DNA from: Rhea pennata | Taxonomy: Eukaryota > Chordata > Aves > Rheiformes > Rheidae | Length of the DNA stretch: 64,000 nucleotides | Direction of reading: 5' to 3' | NCBI RefSeq assembly: GCF_028389875.1 | Contig: NC_084677.1 | Span: forward strand, 9,156,017-9,220,016 | In this document: piece after piece, positions 40,885 through 51,362 of the stretch | Position numbering within the stretch: the first letter of the stretch is position 1 | Layout of the letters: the number at the start of each line of letters is the position of its first letter | Notes under the pieces: model-generated | What the model saw: the letters and a program-made list of their open reading frames with translations, nothing else | Database searches by the model: none | Told to the model about the DNA's origin: nothing | Position numbers and translations under genes: made by a program

Positions 40885-40967
40885 CTTCACTTATGGGACC
40901 TGTTTCTGCTTCCTGAACAGTTGAGGGTATCCTTACAAGTTGGTCACAATACAGTTGTTTCCTCCAT
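40885..40967 (-). other. Exon-like segment on the - strand
   Basis: On the - strand a strong acceptor (GGTGTTTTTCAG) and a strong donor (GAAG|GTAAGG) bracket 83 bases. One of the three frames is open throughout, encoding 27 codons (WRKQLYCDQL..., ending in ETGPISE). The other two have early stops. The outgoing phase does not join in frame to the segment at 38252, which would hit a stop. If both belong to one gene, another exon must lie between, or this exon is untranslated. No product is assigned. Confidence 0.3.
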
Positions 40968-42548
40968 CTGAAAAACACCAAAATTTAAATGAATTTAGAG
41001 GTGCACAAGCTACTTGAATCAGAGGCACAAAAAACACACACTGCGGAACTGAAAAATTACAGAATCACAGATTCACAGAAGTTTTACAGAATAAGCAAAC
41101 TGTTTTCTCCATGATTTATTTCAGACCTTCCTCAGAGTGAGAATAAAAGGCAGATTGTGATGTAAACCCCTAAAGATAAAAACCTTTCTTAATAAAACTT
41201 TACTCAAGTTCAGAGAGAAAAAAAAATCATAAAAGAAGACAATATTAGCCAACAATCTGTAAGCAGCTGAGTTCTGAAAAACCTATCCTATTTCCTGTTA
41301 AGGATATCCTGTACCGATAGTTTTGATGCCTATAAACTATCGAGTTAAATAAAATGTGGTAGAAGAAACACCAGAGAACGTGAAAACATTCAGCTTGATA
41401 GATGGTGTCAACTTTCTGTAATCCATGACCTTCCATTCCTGTCTATCATAATTTTATTTAATCAAGAAAAAGCAAGTCTGACTCAATAATCACCATTAGT
41501 TCCATGCTGACAGAAGATACTGTCTTGACCAAAAGTAATCGTATCACTTTCTAGTCTGGGATGTGTCTATTCCATAATAGCAGTGGATGGAAAAGTCACC
41601 TTCTGACTGCAAGCATGTTCTTGTTCTAATCATTCATGCTAAAATAAAATGTTTCTTAATTGTGGATGTGGATGTGCAGAAAATTCTGAAGATCATAAAG
41701 TCTGTATCAATAATCGATAGTGAAACATACTAGTTTGCAGGGACTGGAAAAAAACATTTTTCACATTGGAAAAATTAACAGGAACTGCCTTGGAACACAA
41801 TGTATACTTCTCTGGCAGCTTGAGCCAGTCCATGCCAGGACTGCAGTAGTCTTGCTTCTTCTTTCATACCAAAACTGGAATTCACACAGCTAGGTGGTTA
41901 GACATGTGAAGCAGCTGATCCAGCTACAAGCTAACCCATGGTGTGAGAAATATAGGGAGATTGCTATAGCCCAGTTTGTTCTTTTATGTTGCAGAGTACT
42001 CTGGACTCTGACAGTTAAATAAGTAAGATATGGAATTACTGGTGTGATTTCTTCTTCTTTTAAACAGTGTATTGTTTAGTTAAAAATTATTTAAAATTAA
42101 GAAAATCAGAGGGAAATAATTTGATATAAGTACTGCAGATCTTCAGTTAGAGTCATTTGCAGTAGTCACTTCTGCTTAGAAGCACCAAATTACCATTAAT
42201 GTTACAAAGAGTTATATTTCCCAGTTTTTCAACAAACTATATCCATTGAAAATCAGTGCTGAATGACGAAGGAGTTAAATTAAATTTGTTTATTCAGAAA
42301 ACTATTTCTTATTAATGTTTCTCATGCTTGTCTAAGAGAGTTAGGAAATCTTGTCATGTTGCTAATCAGGAAAGGAGGAAATAAGGAAAACTAACGTTCA
42401 TTCCAAATAAGTTGAAGCTATGTCTACTGCTGATGTGCTACAGAATCAAATCAGGTGTAAAACACAGTTGTTCCAATTTTGCTAATTCCAACTGGCCATC
42501 TGTAAGGACCAAACTACCACTTTATTTCCTTAATATAACTGTGGATTG

Positions 42549-42603
42549 AAAAGAAAAAAGAAAAAAGAAAAAAGAAAAAAGAAAAAAGAAAAGAAAAGAA
42601 AAG

Positions 42604-42634
<31 letters not shown>

Positions 42635-42665
42635 GAAAAGAAAAGAAAAGAAAAGAAAAGAAAAG
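42549..42665. repeat. A/G-only satellite: (GAAAAAA)n then (GAAAA)n
   Basis: About 117 bases with only A and G. The left third repeats a 7-mer GAAAAAA and the rest mostly GAAAA. The pentamer is the complement of the one at 5091-5444. Confidence 0.95.
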
Positions 42666-44671
42666 TTTTCTGTGTGCTGTCGGTGGCAAGTAAGATGGAA
42701 AACACCTCCCCAAGGGCTGAGCTGTTTTAACTCTGCAAGACACATTAGTGAGTATAAAGTTCAGTCTTAAATGAACAACTAGCGTGCAATAGTCAAGTTT
42801 GAGCCTATGTAAGGACATTTCTGGGAATAGGCATCAAGAGACTAAAATAAATCAGGTATGTTCATGTGTAAATACTTGGTCTATAAATATCTGTTAGTAT
42901 TTTTGTTCTTGTAATTCTTGTTCTGTTCTGACTGACTTTAGAAATAGAATGTGAAGGGTTTAACAGGCATCTGAATAATTATTTAAGGTACTGTATCTTT
43001 GACCTTACAATTTTTGTTTCTTAAAAAAAAAAAAAAAGAAGGGAGTAGATAGTTTGTTAGCTCCTCCTACGTTCATGGAACAGCTAGCAGAACTATGAGT
43101 CTTATAATAAATCCATAGTACCGTGAGTTCTCTTGAGAGTCTTATAATTCTGAATTTAAAAAAGGGACTTCAGTTAAATTTTTACACAAAGCAACACTTC
43201 CAGTAGTTAGTCTTAACTATTTAACTTTGACATAACTTAGCCTTTTTTTAATAGCAATAAATTCTGATTCTGTCTGTTTACTAGTCTCTTAATAGAGAAT
43301 AAATTATCTTAAAAATAAGGAGTTGTCATGCTGTATTTAAGCTCTTGGAGCACTTGAACAAATAGGACTGGAGCTTTCTTTAGAACACTTGTCTCTTCTT
43401 GAGGAAGTGCTGCAGGGAAATTAGGTTGTAAGTAAAACACTTTTGGCTATCCTTCCTGTGAACCTAAAATTCCTTTAAAAATACTGAAAGTGTAGTGACT
43501 TCATGGAGGGTAGAAAGGAAGTCAATAAACTTCCAAAATATTAGTATCTTCCACCTCCCTTTTTTTTATTTTTAAGTGAATGAAATGAACTATGTAACCT
43601 GTTTTATTGTTAATATTTGCTGTCAGAAAAACCCTCTTGATTTAGCTCAAAGACAGGCTTCTGCAGGGAGTTTTCTTTCTTATTCAAAAGGTTTAATAAA
43701 GATACTAACAAAATATTTCCTGTATTATTGCACAAAGTCTTTTTGTTTGTTTGTTTGTTTGTTTTCTGACTGGATCTGATTCCACATTTCCCATTTGTTC
43801 TCCATGTTAGAGTGGGCATTAACCTGTGGTATCTACGAGGGATAAACCAGAGTTAGGAAGGAAATGTTTCAAAAGACTGCCATAAATGTTAGAAATTACA
43901 ACTCTAATGAAATATGTAACTAACTCAGTCTGAAATACTTAATGAAATTAAGTATTAATGAAATTAATTAAGTTAATGAAATACATAACTGACTCATTTT
44001 GCAGAAATTAGGTCTTGGGGACCTAGACTTGCTGCACATATGAATGCTATAGGGCTAGAACTCAGGTTTTTAATAGCTATTTCCAAATAATTTAGGATTA
44101 TTAATATTGACTTGCTTAAAATTCCTGCGCTATTTTTTCCTGTTGCAGTTAGATCTGATTTTTAATCCTAGCAATCTTCAAGTTAAACAAAATGGCATAG
44201 CTATTTCTTTTAATTTTTTTATTTCTTTTATATGATTATTAGAGTTCCTACTGCTCTCAGGATCCTAACATTAGCTAGACTTCCTAAAAGCTATCCTGAA
44301 TCTAACGGATCAGAAATCATAAGATTTAGGCAGGCATACGAACCTCACTTGGAGATTTGGATAACTGGCATGTTATCTTCCTTCCCTTAAATTTTTAAAG
44401 TCATAATTAAGATGGTTACTTAACGCTATAAGGCAAGGCAGAAATAGAACTGCATTATAACAAGTCTTTTACTTAAGCTAGGTTTAAACCTTAAAATCTG
44501 AAAGATCAACAAAATAGTCAGAATAGCAAAATAGGCTTTTTTTGTACTACAGATGATTTTAAGATAGAAGTGATCTTATATGTTGTTACTACAAGTCCCA
44601 AAGTAAAAGACACTTTAAGTAAATAAATAGCATGTGTGCTTTCTTTTTTTATTTTTTTTCTTTTCTTTCAG

Positions 44672-44716
44672 AAGTCTTCAGCTTGTGATTTTTGTAACGA
44701 CACATTTTGTGGAATA
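44672..44716 (+). other. 5' UTR portion of the PIRT-like coding exon, after a splice acceptor
   Basis: A T-rich tract followed by TTTCTTTCAG ends at 44671, giving a typical acceptor 45 bases before the presumed start codon at 44717. This implies at least one upstream non-coding exon, as is usual for genes with a single coding exon. Confidence 0.5.
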
Positions 44717-45094
44717 ATGTCTGTAATACAGGCAGCCCCTAATGAGGAAGTGGCTTCACCTGTTCTTGATTTTCCATCTTCTGTAAGAGTACAGATAAAT
44801 GAACCAAATCCCGTGACTAATGCTGAGAGTCTGTGGTGCTACTACAGCAAACCAGTTACACTCATCGTTGTTGGAGGAATGCTCGTCGTCAGCAGCATCA
44901 TCATTGGCACTCTCCACTTCACCAAATACCTGGACGTCCCACGCGCTCTTGGGCCTGTCTGTCTGTCCATTGGCCTGATGTTCCTAGTTACGGGAGTCGT
45001 GTGGATACCCATCGTTAACCAAACTGTTAGGTATAAAGGGCTCCTGAGGGCACGTGCAAGAAAACATACAGCTGCGTATAGTTCTTGCGCTTGA
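44717..45094 (+). CDS. PIRT-like two-pass membrane protein (phosphoinositide-interacting regulator of TRP channels family)
   Basis: Predicted 125-residue protein in a single coding exon. An acidic, proline-containing N-terminus is followed by two hydrophobic segments (about residues 46-66 and 78-100) and a short basic tail (RYKGLLRARARKH, about 105-117). The arrangement and the phrases KPVTLIVVGGM and GLMFLVTGVVWIPIV closely resemble PIRT as I recall it (KPIVIMSVGGA, GLMMLVCGLVWVPII). PIRT is a small sensory-neuron membrane protein that binds phosphoinositides through basic residues after its second membrane segment and modulates TRPV1 and TRPM8. The N-terminus does not resemble PIRT, so this is probably a paralogue. 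The start at MSVIQ is chosen because it follows the acceptor at 44671; the reading frame is open further upstream only through intron-like T-rich sequence. It lies 0.9 kb before a TMEM238-family gene on the same strand. Confidence 0.7.
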   Translation: MSVIQAAPNEEVASPVLDFPSSVRVQINEPNPVTNAESLWCYYSKPVTLIVVGGMLVVSSIIIGTLHFTKYLDVPRALGPVCLSIGLMFLVTGVVWIPIVNQTVRYKGLLRARARKHTAAYSSCA

Positions 45095-45480
45095 GGATTT
45101 GAAGTGTTTAACAGCAAAAAGTTACGTACCATAGCTGATATCCACGAGAATGGACTGAAGTGAAATATATCTTGCTTTTTATAGAGCTGTTTTACTTACT
45201 GGATTTTTCATCTTTGCACTTGTGTTTTCAACTGGTTTCCTTGTTAAATTGTTGAGCTGATGTGGGATTGTAAACACTTGTTTTGAGCCAATCTCTTCAA
45301 GAACGTACCTAGAGCTGCCCTGTGTGACTCTACAGGAGCACGTTATAACTGTCTTACGACCCTCTGCTGTCCCCGAGTAGCTGTTTTGACCGCTGGGTGG
45401 AGCGCTACGGCCCCTTGCGGGAGGGAGGCTGGATTTCGCTAAGCTGAGCTAAAAACCTCACCTCATTTAATCACCTGATG
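45095..45480 (+). other. 3' flank / probable 3' UTR of the PIRT-like gene
   Basis: Moderately AT-rich sequence after the stop, passing into the next CpG island by about 45.4 kb. I see no canonical AATAAA or ATTAAA before the TMEM238-like start, so the transcript end is unknown. Read-through into the next gene is possible. Confidence 0.35.
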
Positions 45481-45716
45481 CCTCCTCGGGGGCCCCTGTC
45501 ACACCGGGTCCAGCAGCGCATCGCGCTTGTCCGCACAAGCAAAGGGCGGTGCCTGCGAGGCACCGGGGGCACCCCGGACCCCTGCCCGCTCCTGTGAGGC
45601 GCAGGGAGCCGCAACCGCCAGCGGCCCTGGCGCGGCGAGGACAAGAGCGAGAGCCCCAGCGCGGGGCTGACGCGGCGCGAAGGCGGCGCTGCCCTTCGCC
45701 TCAGCGAACCGGCGCC

Positions 45717-45904
45717 GCGAGGCACCCGCGCGGCGGGGCGGGGCCCCGGGGGGGAGGCGGGAACGGCCCCGCGAGGCGCCGGGGGCGGGGCCGCGAGGCA
45801 CCTGCGGGGCGGGGCCTGGGGTCCGGGGGCGGGGCCTGGTGCGGGAACGGCCCCGCGAGGCACCTGCGCGGCGGGGCCTGGGGGGTGGGGGCGGGAGCGG
45901 CCCC
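45717..45904. repeat. GC-rich promoter minisatellite, about 3.5 units
   Basis: Units begin GCGAGGCACC(C/T)GCG and end GGAACGGCCCC or GGAGCGGCCCC. They start near 45717, 45771 (partial), 45792 and 45855 and vary from roughly 20 to 63 bases. Each carries one or more GGGGCGGGG boxes. A further half-match lies near 45555. Confidence 0.65.
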
Positions 45905-46001
45905 GCTCAGGTGCAGCGGCCCCGCGCACTTGCCGCCGCCGCCGCCTCCCGCGAGGTGCAGCCGGCGGCGCTGCCGCCGTCGCTGCTGCCGCCCCACGGC
46001 G

Positions 46002-46388
46002 ATGGCGGCCCCCGGCGGGCTGGGCCGCTGCGTCGCCGCCTTCTGGCTGGCGCTGGCCTTCGACGCGCTGGGGCTGGCGGTGCTGCTGGCGGGGGTGTTC
46101 GCCGACGTCTTCTTCTCCGACCTGCTCATCTACGGGGGCGGCATCGGCATCTTCCTGAGCCTCATCTGGTGGGTGTTCTGGTACGCGGGCAACCTGGAGG
46201 TGCCGCCGGAGGAGCTGCGCGACGACGTGGGGCTGGCGCCGCCCAAGGGCAGCCTGCTGCGCGGGCTGGTGCAGGGGCTCAGCCTCCGCCTCTCCTCCGC
46301 CTTCGCCAGGCCGCGCTCCCGCGCAGCCGCCGCCGACGTGGAGCTGCAGCCGGCCGCCGCCGCCCGCCCCGCCGCCGCCGCCAGGTGA
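46002..46388 (+). CDS. TMEM238-family two-pass membrane protein
   Basis: Predicted 128-residue protein. After a short N-terminus ([10 protein letters not shown]) come two hydrophobic segments (about residues 11-32 and 41-61). The second runs through the family-typical phrases [15 protein letters not shown] and [17 protein letters not shown]. Human TMEM238 and TMEM238L carry closely similar text (GLGRC, DLLIYSGA, FLSL, WYTGNIEIS) as I recall them. The rest is a basic, alanine-rich tail. No biochemical role is established for the family. The start is chosen for its position in the CpG island and the match of GLGRC to the family N-terminus; the frame is open about 450 bases further upstream only because GC-rich DNA lacks stops. 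The stop TGA (46386-46388) overlaps a consensus splice donor, so a longer spliced C-terminus is possible. It lies just downstream of the PIRT-like gene, same strand. Confidence 0.8.
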   Translation: MAAPGGLGRCVAAFWLALAFDALGLAVLLAGVFADVFFSDLLIYGGGIGIFLSLIWWVFWYAGNLEVPPEELRDDVGLAPPKGSLLRGLVQGLSLRLSSAFARPRSRAAAADVELQPAAAARPAAAAR

Positions 46389-48361
46389 GGCCGGGGAGGG
46401 GCCTCGGGCCGCGCGGGGAGGCGGTGCGGGGGAGGTGGGGGAGAACCCCGGCTTTGCCTGGAGCCTGGCGGAAAAATCTTTCTCCCCTGCGGCTGGTGGT
46501 AGGTGAATGCGTTAAACCATTCACTCAGAGCAGGCGCTTCGGGAATCAAGCCAGATGAACCCCCCCCCCAAAAAAAAAAAAAAAGGGAGGGGGGATTTTC
46601 TTCTGCCTGGCAATATTGAAAATCGAGCCAGGGAAAGTGCCCCGAGCTGGGCGAGGCGGTTAAGGCGCTTCCCGAGGGCGAAGTGTCCCCGCGGGGCCTG
46701 CGAGGCTCTCCCGTCGGCGAGCTCCGTGGAGAGCGGGAAAACGGTGGCTTGGTTTTGCTCAGGAATGGTTAGAGCTGCTTAGAACTGTTCAGAACGTGTA
46801 AGTGCAAGCGATGGTTAAACCGGCTCCTGTTGCGAGCATCGGTCCCCCGAGAAAAGCGCGCTGCTGCCCCGTGAGCAGAGCCAGAGCTCGAGTCCGGCCT
46901 CAAAAAGTCTTTTAGAAATAGACCTGATGTGTTCATTAATGTATTTATTTGGGGAGGTTAGTGTGCTTAATGCCCTGAAAAAGGCAAGAAAAAAAAAACA
47001 TACAAAACCAAGCTTGCCATTCATTATATAAAATATTCTGAAGGAACTAGTTCAGCCAAGGTAGGTTTTATATCTGAACTAGTCCAGAACACTGAACATC
47101 TTACAGTTCTGGCTCACTGTGTACGAGGTTAGCCTTTTCTGCTGTTCTTTGAAACTAAATCTTGAAGCAGTTGTGGCTCACAGGAAAGTTCTTGTGAAAA
47201 TCATCATAGTTTTTTTTCTTTTTTTTTTCTTTTTTTTTTTGTGTGGAAGTTGCGGAATTCTCTTGAGAAGAAATTCTAACAGTAAAGAAATACTAAACAG
47301 GTACCTATTGCTTAATAGAAAATCTGTTGAAGGGGGAAAAGGAGCAGCAGCAAGATAGCTTTAAAAGATTAGTTACTAGTATTTAATTTATTATTGACTC
47401 TAATAGCAATTTGAAAACTGGCTATTGATAATGTGTCATTCTCCTCCCAGACTTTTTTAATTTATTTTTTTCCTGAAATAGGTTTACAATTTGACAGAGA
47501 GAGATCAATATTTTCAGGATAGTAAAGACATAAATGACCCTGCCTAACTTCCTTTATCTTAAGGTTATGACAATTAGAGGAAATTAATAGGTAAGGTGCT
47601 ATACTTGCAGATGGTCCTAGTCTCAATACAGATGTATATTTTGCTATAGTAAACTCTTAGTGTTGAAAGTTATCCTTTTTATTTTTAAATCTTTCACATC
47701 TTAAACATTACTGTTTTCATTTAGAAATAATCTTTTTTTAAAAAAATCCTATAAAAGCAGATACATTAATTGCTTTGTAACAAGTTCTCTCATGTAAACA
47801 TCATCTGCAATGAAGAGGCTTTGGTATAATTGCGTTAGCAATTGTAACTCAAAACAAACAAAACCAGAGCGTATGAGAGTCATATTACAACAGGTAACAT
47901 GAACTCTTTTTTTTTTTTTTTTTTTGTTTTTTAATTTTTCAAGGTAAAATAAAGGGTAACAAATGGTTGTATTTCCAAAGCTAATTCAGAGTTATGAAAG
48001 AACCCTTTGAAATAAGTTCATTGGTATTTGGCATCTCATAAATAAGTATCTGAACTGGAACATCCTTTACTGATAGACTAAATGATCTCCCCATCTGGGG
48101 ATATTTATGAACTCAATCAACTGGGCTAAAAATGTATGGACAGATGCTGTATGGAGGAAATCTTAAAACTTAAGGAACTACAACAGCACGTAAAAGTGAA
48201 GTGCAAATGCTGGGTACATGAAGTTTTTTCCTTAAGAATGCTGTTCTTTACAGAAATTATTTCTGTATTTTTTTGTCACTTAGATAATTTGGTGATTCTT
48301 GTCATTTCATTAATAACTTTCAAAATTAGCAATGCTACATGGTGTTCTGATTTCCTATCTT

Positions 48362-48367
<6 letters not shown>

Positions 48368-48399
<32 letters not shown>
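48368..48399. repeat. (CA)16 microsatellite
   Basis: Uninterrupted AC/CA dinucleotide repeat of 32 bases between the TMEM238-like gene and RRN3. Confidence 0.95.
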
Positions 48400-48401
<2 letters not shown>

Positions 48402-49864
48402 TAAGTATGATACAAGAAAAGTGAGAAGAATTCTCAAGATATGGAATGAATTCTATTAAAGGAATAACAGATTAGGATTCTTGAGCCTGAAAAGAGATGA
48501 AGAGTTTGGATATGGCAGAGGTCTTAACAGTTAAAGAGATATGGAGAAGGTGAGTAGGGAATGATTGTTTACTGCCTCTTCCAAGACATCTTCACCAGAG
48601 GAAGAGTCAAAACATCAGAAATAATGCTCACATGCCGTGCATCTAACGGGGGGGGAGGGGGTATTTGATGTGGGATAATGTGACAAGTAAAAATTTATAG
48701 GGATTCAAAAAGCAAGAGGGGAAAAAAAACACAAGAGACGCAAAGATAGTATCTTTGGCTCAGGGCAGCAGGTGGAAGTAAGGATAATATCCTTAGAAGA
48801 TACTACTAGCTTGCCATATCCTTATGCCCTTCTCTAGACATCCATTCTTGATCATTGTTGGAGACAAGCTGCTGACTTGATGGGTCTTTTATTTGACCTT
48901 AGCTGACTGTTAAGCTTGTGGAAAAGTACTTTTTATACTGACTTCAAATAATAGTTGAGAGTTCTATATGATGATTTGTTCCAAGACTATTTTGAAGTAA
49001 CTTTTTTTTTTGGTTGTTGTTTTTAATGTATTATCTTCAGGATCTGCTGAAGACACACTCATTGAAGTTACTGCCTCTAAAAGTGGGGGAAGTGTTGCAA
49101 ACTGTGGAAAGAGAATGGCCCACTTAATGCAATAGGATTCTTTCATTACGGAATAATCTCTGCAACCGTCATGGACTCTGTATAAAATGGACACACACAG
49201 AGACATGTATCTCTGCCAAATGTACCTATTTCAGTGTTGGACTGGGTGGTTTTTATCTTTCAACATTTCAAAACATAAACTAAAACTTAAGTGAGAACTA
49301 ACAAAGAAGCAAACTCGATTCACAGAAAAGAATCATCAGAACATTTAATATAGAAATACCTCTTTTATAGACACGTGTACCTAGGAATGTTTGGATGAAA
49401 AAGCTCTTGCACAATTAAAAGCTCTTGCACTGTCTTACCAAGGTCTGGAATCTAAATTTGCTGTGAACTTTTATGGTGTCAGTGCAATACTTTTATTTGT
49501 AGATACTTTAAAAGTATCTATGTGAAACTACTGAAGCAAAGTTACAAATGTAGCATAAATTGTTTATATTGTAAATACAATTTATTGTGATTCTTGTACA
49601 TTTTCTTGGAATTTGAAATTTTGTAAATAACAAGTAAAAATAGTGATGTTGACATATCAATCATTCTTTCTTCCTAGCAGGAAATGATGTAATGTGCTGA
49701 CTCTCGGATGAGTCTTTTTAATTACAGAAATTATTTTTCTAATGCTGAAACATTTTTAGAAAGCTGTAGGTTAACAAATGCTTTGCTTTACGAAAATCCT
49801 ACCAAATCTACATCCAGATGTAACTGCGATTAGAACTAGCACATGGGGAAAGACTTATATTAAA

Positions 49865-50108
49865 GCTTAAGACACAAGAAATGAAACGCAGGAAATTCAG
49901 CTTGAATGTAAGAAAACGCTACTTTACTGTACGAGTGGCTGAAGACTGGAGCAGGTTGCCCGGAGAGGCTGTGGAGTCTCCAGCTTTGGAGATAGTCAAA
50001 CCTGACTGGACCTGGTCCTGGGCAACCTGCTCTTGGTGACTCTGCTTGAGCATGGGTTGGACCTGATGATCTCAAGGGCCTGTCCAGCTGCAACTGTTCT
50101 GGATAATC
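49865..50108 (+). mobile_element. CR1 LINE, truncated 3' end
   Basis: About 240 bases match the familiar 3' end of avian CR1: AGGTTGCCCGGAGAGGCTGT, then GGAGTCTCCAGC, TGGACCTGGTCCTGGGCAAC, and GGACCTGATGATCTC near the end. It is 5'-truncated, as CR1 copies usually are, and diverged from the consensus, so it is an old insertion. Only untranslated element sequence and the end of its reading frame remain. It is the best marker that the genome is avian (crocodilians and turtles also carry CR1). Confidence 0.9.
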
Positions 50109-51339
50109 ATGTCTAAAAATTCTTTGTAGAATTTCCTAAGGAGTTCCTCTGTTTCTGAACTAACACTAAAAGTTTGAAGCTACCATTAGCAAATATGGGT
50201 AGGTCTTCCTCTTTAAAATAGACAATTGTTTTTATGCCACACCTACTTGAATAGTAGATGTGGATTTAAGGAAAACATTTAGTAGGAATACGGTGGCTGT
50301 ACTTCCTTGTGAACTCTTGAAATGTCTTTCAACTTACTATTCCAAATGATTTACAACTTCCTCCTTTGCCTTTCTATGTATATTTGATTTAAAAATGTTT
50401 TCAGAATGCTTTCAGTCTTTCAACAAGTTTAGATAGACTCTAGACTTGAAGGTTTGTTTAAAAAAAATAAAACTTCTTTAACTGTAGCTTTTAGGATGTA
50501 TTCGAAGTTGTTTCCTTCCTCTTTTATCTAAAGTTCCCTCCTTCCATAAAAACATGTAGATGATTGTTTTGGTGTTGTTTTAACAAGAAAAATGTTCATT
50601 TACTTCTGAACAGACATAACTGCTTATACTGATTCCCTATAGTTTCAATCTCCAAACTGAATTATAAGGTGTAGTATTTAGTAAGTGGAATGATTAGTAT
50701 CAGCTATAAACTAACCCCAAACTTCTGTGTAGCTGCTCTCATACATACTCTAGTGATTAATCTTGAATCCAACATTGGATACCAAGTAGTGGTTGTGTAG
50801 GATGGTAGGTAGGGTACTACCTGTTGTTGCAACCCCACTCAAACTGCAAGGGATTCCAATGTTTGCAATTATGAGTAGTCTATGTGTGTTTTAGCAGTTA
50901 AATATAGGAGCTGACACTTCAGGGAAGAAGAAAAAAAAAAAAGGACCGAAGATGATCATAAAAAATGCTATAATGTTATTAGTACGATGTGTCTAAAAAG
51001 TGATAAGATAAAATTACTTGCATGGGAGCAATGATAACTATTATAAACTATCATTTTTTTGGGGGAAAATATAAAATAGTTACTGTTCCAGGCAGTCTCT
51101 TTTTTGTGTCCTAAATAAGGAAGACTGTGATATTAAATTGGCAAGTCAAACAATTATTAACAGTTAAACATTAACACATTTAAAACTACTTTAGTCTCCC
51201 AGCATCCTTATCAGTTGTAGCTCAGTGCAGAACGAAGTCCATTCAAAGAACTTATATCTTATTTGTTGGAGGAAAGAATTACTTGTTCATTGTTAGGATT
51301 GTTTGTATTCTGTGAACTTTGAACTTCTCATATAAAATG

Positions 51340-51362
51340 AGTTTTTTTTTTTTTTTTTTTTT
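51340..51362. repeat. Poly(T) run, about 22 bases
   Basis: Homopolymer in the intergenic region before RRN3. Confidence 0.9.

Larger units (their letters stand above)
36910..44670. other. Region between RSL1D1 and the PIRT-like gene
   Basis: Mostly AT-rich. It holds two - strand exon-like segments (37967-38252 and 40885-40967), an A/G-only satellite (42549-42665) and small T or A runs. No gene is recognised on the + strand until the exon carrying the PIRT-like reading frame. An upstream non-coding exon of that gene probably lies somewhere here or further left, but I could not identify it. Confidence 0.4.
45480..46740. promoter_or_regulatory. CpG island over the TMEM238-like gene
   Basis: Very GC-rich and CpG-dense block covering the promoter, the coding exon and its 3' side. 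It contains many GGGGCGGGGCC-type GC boxes (Sp1/KLF consensus) and a short tandem array (45717-45904). AT-rich DNA flanks it on both sides. Confidence 0.75.

Noticed and set aside
41056-41095. ACAGAATCACAGATTCACAG resembling the terminal repeat of a reversed CR1
   Set aside because: Only about 20 bases match and no adjoining CR1 body is present.
43576-43819. Open frames on both strands near a TTTG repeat
   Set aside because: Short, overlap a (TTTG)n repeat, and show no acceptable splice pair.
45549-46001. In-frame upstream extension of the TMEM238-like protein by about 150 residues
   Set aside because: Low-complexity Arg/Ala/Gly/Pro translation of GC boxes and minisatellite. The family N-terminus starts at the chosen ATG.
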